Assembly: GCA_020226215.1 (NCBI GenBank)
Contig: CM035234.1
Location: 54,253,275-54,317,274 of the forward strand
DNA length: 64,000 bases
DNA from: Sindora glabra
Taxonomy: Eukaryota; Streptophyta; Magnoliopsida; Fabales; Fabaceae
Direction: 5' to 3'
A program made the translations under genes and the position numbers. Positions 58,081 to 64,000 of this stretch are shown here, in pieces; within the stretch, counting starts at the first letter, position 1, and every line of letters starts with the position of its first letter. The notes under the pieces are model-generated. The model made no database searches. It was not told where the DNA came from and saw nothing but the letters and a program-made list of their open reading frames with translations.

Positions 58081-61000
58081 GCCAAGAAGAAGCAAACTTA
58101 AGCTAAAATGCCCCAAAGGCATACTAAAGCACATTCAAAAGTGTTGGAGCATGAAGCCTTTATGAACATACCTCTAGAAAACCTTTATAAAGTAAAACAA
58201 GTGTATCTTGAAGTTCTAATATGGACTACAATGCTATAAAAGACTTTAAAAAGAGTGTTAACATAAAACCAGCACCTTTCTATTTTATCTCTAGCCCTAT
58301 CAAAATTAAGGCAACAAGTTCCCTTATTACTTCTAAGAGAGTGGTTACAAATTGTGCATGAATTTCAAAAATTAAACCCCTCAAAGATGATGACACAAAT
58401 TCAATAGTGGATCTCTATTAATTTATGCCCCAGATAGAAAGAACTTATAGATTGTTAGGGTGTAGTGAAAATATAATGGTAGAATAGATGGGTTATTAAT
58501 TAGAAAATGTAGCTCATTTTTGGTATGTTCATGATATTGAACCTATAGTTGTTGATAACAAACCAATTATCTAAAGGTAGTTTCAAGTTGAGCTAATGGA
58601 TAAGTTTTTACCACTAAGCATTCAAGAAGTAAAAGCTTGTGAATTTGAAATGTTTGCTCAATAGTCTCTAACATTAGCCTAATATGATGCATGGTTTACT
58701 CAGATGTCCTCATATATGGAACACTTAGTGCCCACAAAAAAGCTAGAGTGAATTGATTCGTATATTGAGTTCAGGATTATTTTTATAATTAGATGGATGT
58801 TTTTGATAGGACAACTTATAAATAAGGCCTAGATTAGGCATTACATGCTAAAGAGAGACAAAGTAAAGAAGAAGGCTTAAAAAAAGGAAGATAAATTTTC
58901 AAGGAGGAAGTAGTAAAGACACAAGGAAAGTGGTAACTGTTAGTGTATATGCCCTAAAACTAATCATATTGGTGATTGTAATTTTGAATCATGTTATTTT
59001 AATGGCAATTCCAATTATTATATTTATATATATTGTCTGCGTAATATATTCAATTATAATAATAACCTTAGAATAATTGTATTCTTAAATGTCCCTAGTC
59101 ATATATCATTGTGGATTAGGTTGCTTTGATATGTTAAGACTAGCATGTGTGAAGACTTATATGGGATATTAAGTTTACACATGAGTACAAGTTAGAGAAC
59201 TTGTATACTGGACCGACCCATATTAAGAATACTACATGGATCATTATATGAGTGTCATAAGTGGTTCTTAGTGATCATTATTAATATGGTCCTTTGACCT
59301 GAGATCACCAAGGTTCCCTACATGTGAGTTTCATATTTTGATACTATTCTATGTCACTAATGGTTAAGTGAATGCAAGGATAGATATTGGATATGTCAAA
59401 TATCATGCAGAGGGGTTTGTGCGATCAAGATGGGATTTGTCCCTCCTATATAACAGGAGTAACATCTATGGGCCCCTTGATTAAGTAAAGCTGAGAAAAT
59501 GCATGGCTATGCTCAGATAAATTGACATGAGATGTCAATTACATTTGTTTCAGTCAGCTTACTTAGGAATCAAGAAACCTTAAGGTTGGGCTATACGGGA
59601 ATGACACGGTCCATGTCTCGTGCTCAATCTAGATGTATAAGACAAAAGGATATAAGTGATGATCATGTGTAAAGGTTTAGTCAAATCACCGACTTTCTCA
59701 TTACTTGGGTAACAATGATGTGTTGCTAGACACCAATCATTGTTTATGATCATTAATATGATTAATGGTCATTGCCAACATAATGAGAGCCTGTAGGGTC
59801 ACACACTTAGAGCCAAGTGAATTTGGAATTAATGGACCAAATTATTTGGGCTTAATATTTGGGAATTCATGTTATAATTATAAGGCCCAATAATAAGCCT
59901 ATAATTGTACATGGAATAAAGCCCAAATAGGTTAGGTTTTTCTATGCACCTATTTAAATAGGCTTGTTGGGTAATAATAGATTTACTATCATTATTCACG
60001 CATCCCAAAAAAGCATAGAAAACCCTAGCACCTCTCCTTGACCAAAAACCACTTAAGAGGCGTAGCTAGCACTATGAGGTGTAAGGAGACCAATTCCAAT
60101 CGATGTGTGTAGTGGACATTCATCGGTGATTCATGGGTTTGTATGGATACCACAGAGGTGCAGCCACATAAATGTTATACTGGTGATATGATCTTCGAGT
60201 TTCTATTTCAGTTCGTGATTTGGAGAGTAGATCGAATTTTCTGTGCAGCGGACAGAAGATTTTGGCAGAAAAGTATAAACTCTAATCCCTAATCTATAGC
60301 ATTCTAAATTCGCATGGATCCTTGGTGGAAATCGTGCAAAAATTTTATTCCGCTGTGCATGTATGATGCGCGATTTCCAGCAGTAACTACTCAGAATATG
60401 CTAGTTAGAAATAAGTGAACTAAAAGAAATAGATTTTATAATCGAATCATTTCTAGAGAAGAACTCTTAACAGTAAATTTGAAATTAGCCTTAATGTTTC
60501 CAATAGGACCTATTTATTCCTAGATCCATGCTATAGACCTCCCCATTGTCTTCAGTGTAACCTTAATCAATTTAAGCAATGTGGATCTTATTTTAAATGT
60601 GGATAAATAGGGTATCAAGCTTATAAGTACCCGACTACTCAATAAAGGAGCAATGTTATAGCCCTTAGTGTGTGACCTACTCAGAATGTAGCTTTAGTGA
60701 AATTGCTAATGATGTCAGATAGGAAGAATACAAGAAAGGGGCTAATTAAGATCCAAGCAAGAGTGTTTGCTATAATGCACCAAAAGCCTCAAGCTTCTAA
60801 TTTGGAAAGGTAAAAAAGGGAAAGAAAGGGAAAAAAGATTTGGAAAGAAAAAGAAATTAACCCTGAGGTATGTAAATCCTTATGTGATCACTAATTGAAT
60901 TAGAAAGATTGCCTAACAATTGGAACTACTGGAAAATATAAAAATGGTTCATCTAGTTTTCCATGTGTTGATGTTGAGAAAATATATTCAAGATGAATCC

Positions 61001-61210
61001 CATGTTTTGAAAGAGGTACTAATAGAATTACATCAAAAATTAGTTCAGGAAAAGTGACCCATACAAATCATTAACAAAAAAGTGAGGAAGTTATGATCCA
61101 AAAAGATTCCAATGGTGAAGATGATATATGAGGAGCATGGAGCATAGGAAGCCACATGGCAATTAGAAAAAGATATGAAAGAAAAGTATCTAACCTTATT
61201 TGATAAGATT
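58081..61210 (+). pseudogene. G2 gag and pol-tail pseudogene with large internal deletion
   Basis: Gag from the ATG at 58081 (MAKKKQT), similar in layout to G1 gag, interrupted at 58937 by a solo LTR and resumed at 60388. A knuckle remnant lies near 60545-60640 (HCLQCN, QCGSYFKCG, GYQAYKYPT). After about 60800 the sequence jumps from just past the knuckle to the C-terminal part of integrase (LRYVNPYVITN, MVHLVFHVLMLRKYIQDESHVLKEVL), ending EATWQLEKDMKEKYLTLF. Protease, reverse transcriptase and RNase H are absent. The element depended on others for mobility if the deletion came first. Confidence 0.78.
58938..60382 (+). mobile_element. Solo LTR (copia-like family S) in G2 gag
   Basis: 1445 bp, TGTTAGTGTATATGCCC to GATTTCCAGCA, with a perfect target duplication GTAAC (58933-58937, 60383-60387). 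Same family as 48347-49712 but better preserved and with clean termini, so probably younger. The assignment to copia rests on the TGTTAGTGTATATGCCCT start seen in plant copia elements (memory-based). Confidence 0.9.
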
Positions 61211-61306
61211 CTATTTAAAACTTATATATAATTTATTAATAATTTTGTATATCCCCATCTAATTCCTTGAAAATTTAAGGATGAATTTTCTTGAAAAGGG
61301 AGAACT

Positions 61307-64000
61307 TATAATACCTCAAATAAATCAAGAAAGTTTAAAAAGGAATTTTGACTAGAAAATGCCTAAAACAAAAGCATGACAAGGTAATCAGGCGAAATTT
61401 AGGTAAATTGTAAAGATAGTTTAGATGTACATCTAATTAGAATTTTTGTAAAAAATATATTATGCCCTAATATGGGTTAAAATCTAGTTAAAAACTTAAC
61501 ACTAAATTTAAGAAAATTTTAGAACACCCAATAGGAAATTAAGGCTTAGGAAGGCCAAAAACCTAAAGATTTAGGCCTAAAATTGAAATAAATCAACTTC
61601 ATTCTTTTGGGATAATTTGGCTTAAACTTTTAGACATAATTTTGAATTTAGAAATAAAAAAAGAAAATAAATCCCAAGTAAAGCCTAAGCTTGTGGAGAA
61701 AGCCAATGATAATTAGATGAACAAGTGGAAAGTTAGGGAGATTTGTTAGTGTTTGCTTCTAGACAATATATTTGGCCAAATTTAAGTGGTTATGAGAAAG
61801 TTAACTTCCAAATTTTTACTAAAAAATATAAAAGGAAGTAGCTTATAAAGGAAGCTTTAGATTAGGATTCTATTTAAGGTATTTAGGGTCATTTTATAAA
61901 TAAAAAATTCTATTCTCACTTTAGTCTAAAATCATGACACTTCTAGGTTTTTCAAGTAGGGTTTTCAAGCTTCCAACAATTTCCAAGAGGGTTTCCAAAT
62001 GATTCCATCAAGTTTCTTGCAAAGTAACCTAAGTTTCCTTTCATATCTTTGAAGTTTTTATAGAAATTCTCTCTTCAAGGCTCCTGAAAGTTAGTTTATT
62101 TTACTAAAGTTATAACTACAAGAGGTCTTTTGAAAGGTTAGAGAATAAAAAATTTAAAGTGAGTGGCAATTATCCCTTGCTCCTTTTAGTTTTCTCATGA
62201 AAGATAAAAAATACAATGATATATGTTATTATAAATGTTAAGTTAATTTATGGGGCTATATGGTTTAGTTTTAGCATTATGTAAATGTTGATATGATGAT
62301 ACGATGTTGGTATTTTAGTGCCAAGATTGGTAGGAAAGGATCCATTAAGTTTCCTTAAGAGATTATAATAGAGTTTTATTTAGTTTAGAAATAAAACTTT
62401 CAAGGAAGGATAATAGTATGATTTTTTATACTCTTTGGAATCAAAGATTAGGAATTGCTAAAATTTCAATTTTTAGTATTTTAATGTTATAAATAATGTT
62501 AAGATAGGTGAGGAAAGAATTGGAAATTTTTCAAAAATTTTAGAGATTTGAAAAATGAATTTTTATGGACCTTGGTTTCAAGAGTTTAGAATAGAATTCT
62601 AAGTTCTAAGTTCTAAAGTTTAGTCCTATTTATGCAATAATTTGATTGATAAAATTCTAAAGTAATTAGTGTTCTTTGGCTATCAACATGCTAGTTAACT
62701 TGTATAAAAATTTGGTGACAATTGGAATTGATTTGGATGCTAAGAAAGCTCTTTTATTACAATAGCTCCAAAATTGCCAGCAACCTTATGTATTTGGTTT
62801 TGTATGAATAGTACCAATATGATATTTTTGTTAAATAATTAAAGTTTTCTATTATTTAACATGTTAAGGATATTGTATAAAAATTTGGTTATAATTGGAA
62901 GTGATTTGGATGTTAAAAAAAGGATTTTCATTGCAATTATTCATGTGTTGCCCTATTTTGAAATTTATGTTTTGATATTGGGTGAATAGTATCCATGAAC
63001 GAGAAAGTTATAAAATAATTGATGCTTGATTGATAGTAATATGTTAGAAACATTAAATAAAATTTTAGTAAAAAATTGAATTAATTCGTTATCTTTAAAA
63101 GCATTAAACATGAGATTATTCATATTTCCTAACAAGTTAAATATTTGATATTTCTTGTTGAGAAATGTTGTAAGGAATTAAAGTTTATGATATAGATGGT
63201 CATGTTTGAGCTATAATAGATATTCATTCAAGAGAGTTAAGTGTTCTCACTACCTTGAATGGAAAGGTTGTATATCAACCTTGGACATAATGATATGTGA
63301 TGATAAAGTTGAATACATGAAAATGCCAAATTTTGTTAACAAAACTCTTATGGAATAGTTAGTATTTTACCATATCCAATGAAATGAATGATTGATGCTT
63401 ATGACATCTTATCATTGTTTATCATGAATATGATTTTTAGAGAGAGATATGCATCCTTCGTAGGGAAGGAGAAACATGGTAAGGGTTAAAGAAATAATGT
63501 TGGTGGCTTTATGCATACGGTGCAGGGGTATAAAGTTAGACCGAAGGCATAAGTGAAACTTGTATGCACACTATAATGATTCTCTTTAAAAAACTTTATA
63601 AATATTATACATAAGAGCTTTGCTTAGTTTTTATACACTATTATATATTTGATCTTTTATAATGAAAACTCTTTGAAAAAAGGAGAATAGTAGTCATTCA
63701 CTTAGTATTTCAATATTCACACTCTTTTTATTATATTTTATTTATAGATATAGAATATGGATTATACAAGAATGACTAACCATTATGCAAGAACCTTCCT
63801 TTCATCATGGGGAACCTTCCAACTAATATTTTGCTATAGACCCTAAATGTCTATAGCAAGTCCTTGAGTAGATTACACTATAAAGCTTAGAAAGATAAAT
63901 TTTGAGTTTAACCTTTTCCTAACTAATCTTGTTCAATGAACCCATTCGCCAAAAGGCATTGCTAGTAATTCTAGCTTAGTCAATATGTCAACTTCTCCTT
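61307..64000 (+). repeat. G2 3' LTR, incomplete
   Basis: Starts TATAATACCTCAAATAA. 2.69 kb are present; about 0.3 kb should lie beyond the window, judged from the 5' LTR. Confidence 0.82.

Larger units (their letters stand above)
45327..64000 (+). mobile_element. G2: Ty3/gypsy retrotransposon related to G1, runs off window end
   Basis: The 5' LTR is split (45327-45455 and 54951-57876, about 3.05 kb in all) by element Z. The 3' LTR starts at 61307 after the purine tract GAAAAGGGAGAA and continues past 64000. The primer site after the 5' LTR is AGTTAGTATTAGAGCATG (57879-57896). Gag, knuckle and C-terminal integrase/chromodomain-like remnants show it is of the G1 type, but most of pol is deleted. 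It is inserted in the G3 3' LTR and carries a solo LTR in gag. Confidence 0.82.

Overview
The window reads as plant nuclear DNA, most likely from a eudicot. It is AT-rich. One split host gene has GT-AG introns. Everything else recognisable is transposable elements of typical plant families: Ty1/copia, Ty3/gypsy of chromovirus and Athila/Tat type, and hAT. No bacterial operons, CRISPR arrays, rRNA or tRNA genes were seen. I cannot name the species; Euphorbiaceae or another rosid would fit, but that is a guess. All alignments below were made by eye.

Left part (1-23445): the host gene lies on the minus strand. Three consecutive coding exons (23445-23334, 23052-22939, 4325-4221) join in perfect phase and encode the N-terminal part of a PRAT-family (Tim17/Tim22/Tim23/OEP16) membrane protein. 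Its last exon(s) are not visible and probably lie beyond position 1. Intron 1 is 281 bp. Intron 2 is about 18.6 kb because it holds a four-level nest of insertions: a non-autonomous LTR element X (5356-20424, minus), split by Copia A (5452-18842, plus), split in its gag by Copia B (6590-14731, minus), split in its integrase by an almost intact hAT transposon (9366-13141, plus). Most boundaries are supported by target-site duplications. A further non-autonomous LTR element Y (20631-22611), itself carrying a MITE-like insertion, lies in the same intron. A decayed, different hAT transposase (654-3022) lies in the following intron.

Middle (23446-37964): the gene's upstream side and an AT-rich stretch without genes, then a full-length decayed Ty3/gypsy element G1 (25687-35952) with LTRs of about 2.7 kb, then a non-coding repeat-like stretch.

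Right part (37965-64000): a second nest. Gypsy element G3 (from 37965) has a 2.4-kb LTR-like insertion in its reverse transcriptase. Its 3' LTR is interrupted by gypsy element G2 (45327 to the window end). The 5' LTR of G2 is split by an Athila-like gag-protease element Z (45456-54950). Two solo LTRs of one copia-like family, each with a perfect 5-bp target duplication, sit in Z (48347-49712, minus) and in G2 (58938-60382, plus).

Nearly all retroelement coding regions are dead, with many stops where Gln, Arg or Trp codons are expected, the pattern of old methylated DNA decaying by C-to-T change. The best-preserved element is the hAT at 9366-13141, whose transposase has only one visible in-frame stop. 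I found no clearly new molecular system. The most notable features are the nested architecture inside a conserved gene and several internal repeat systems.
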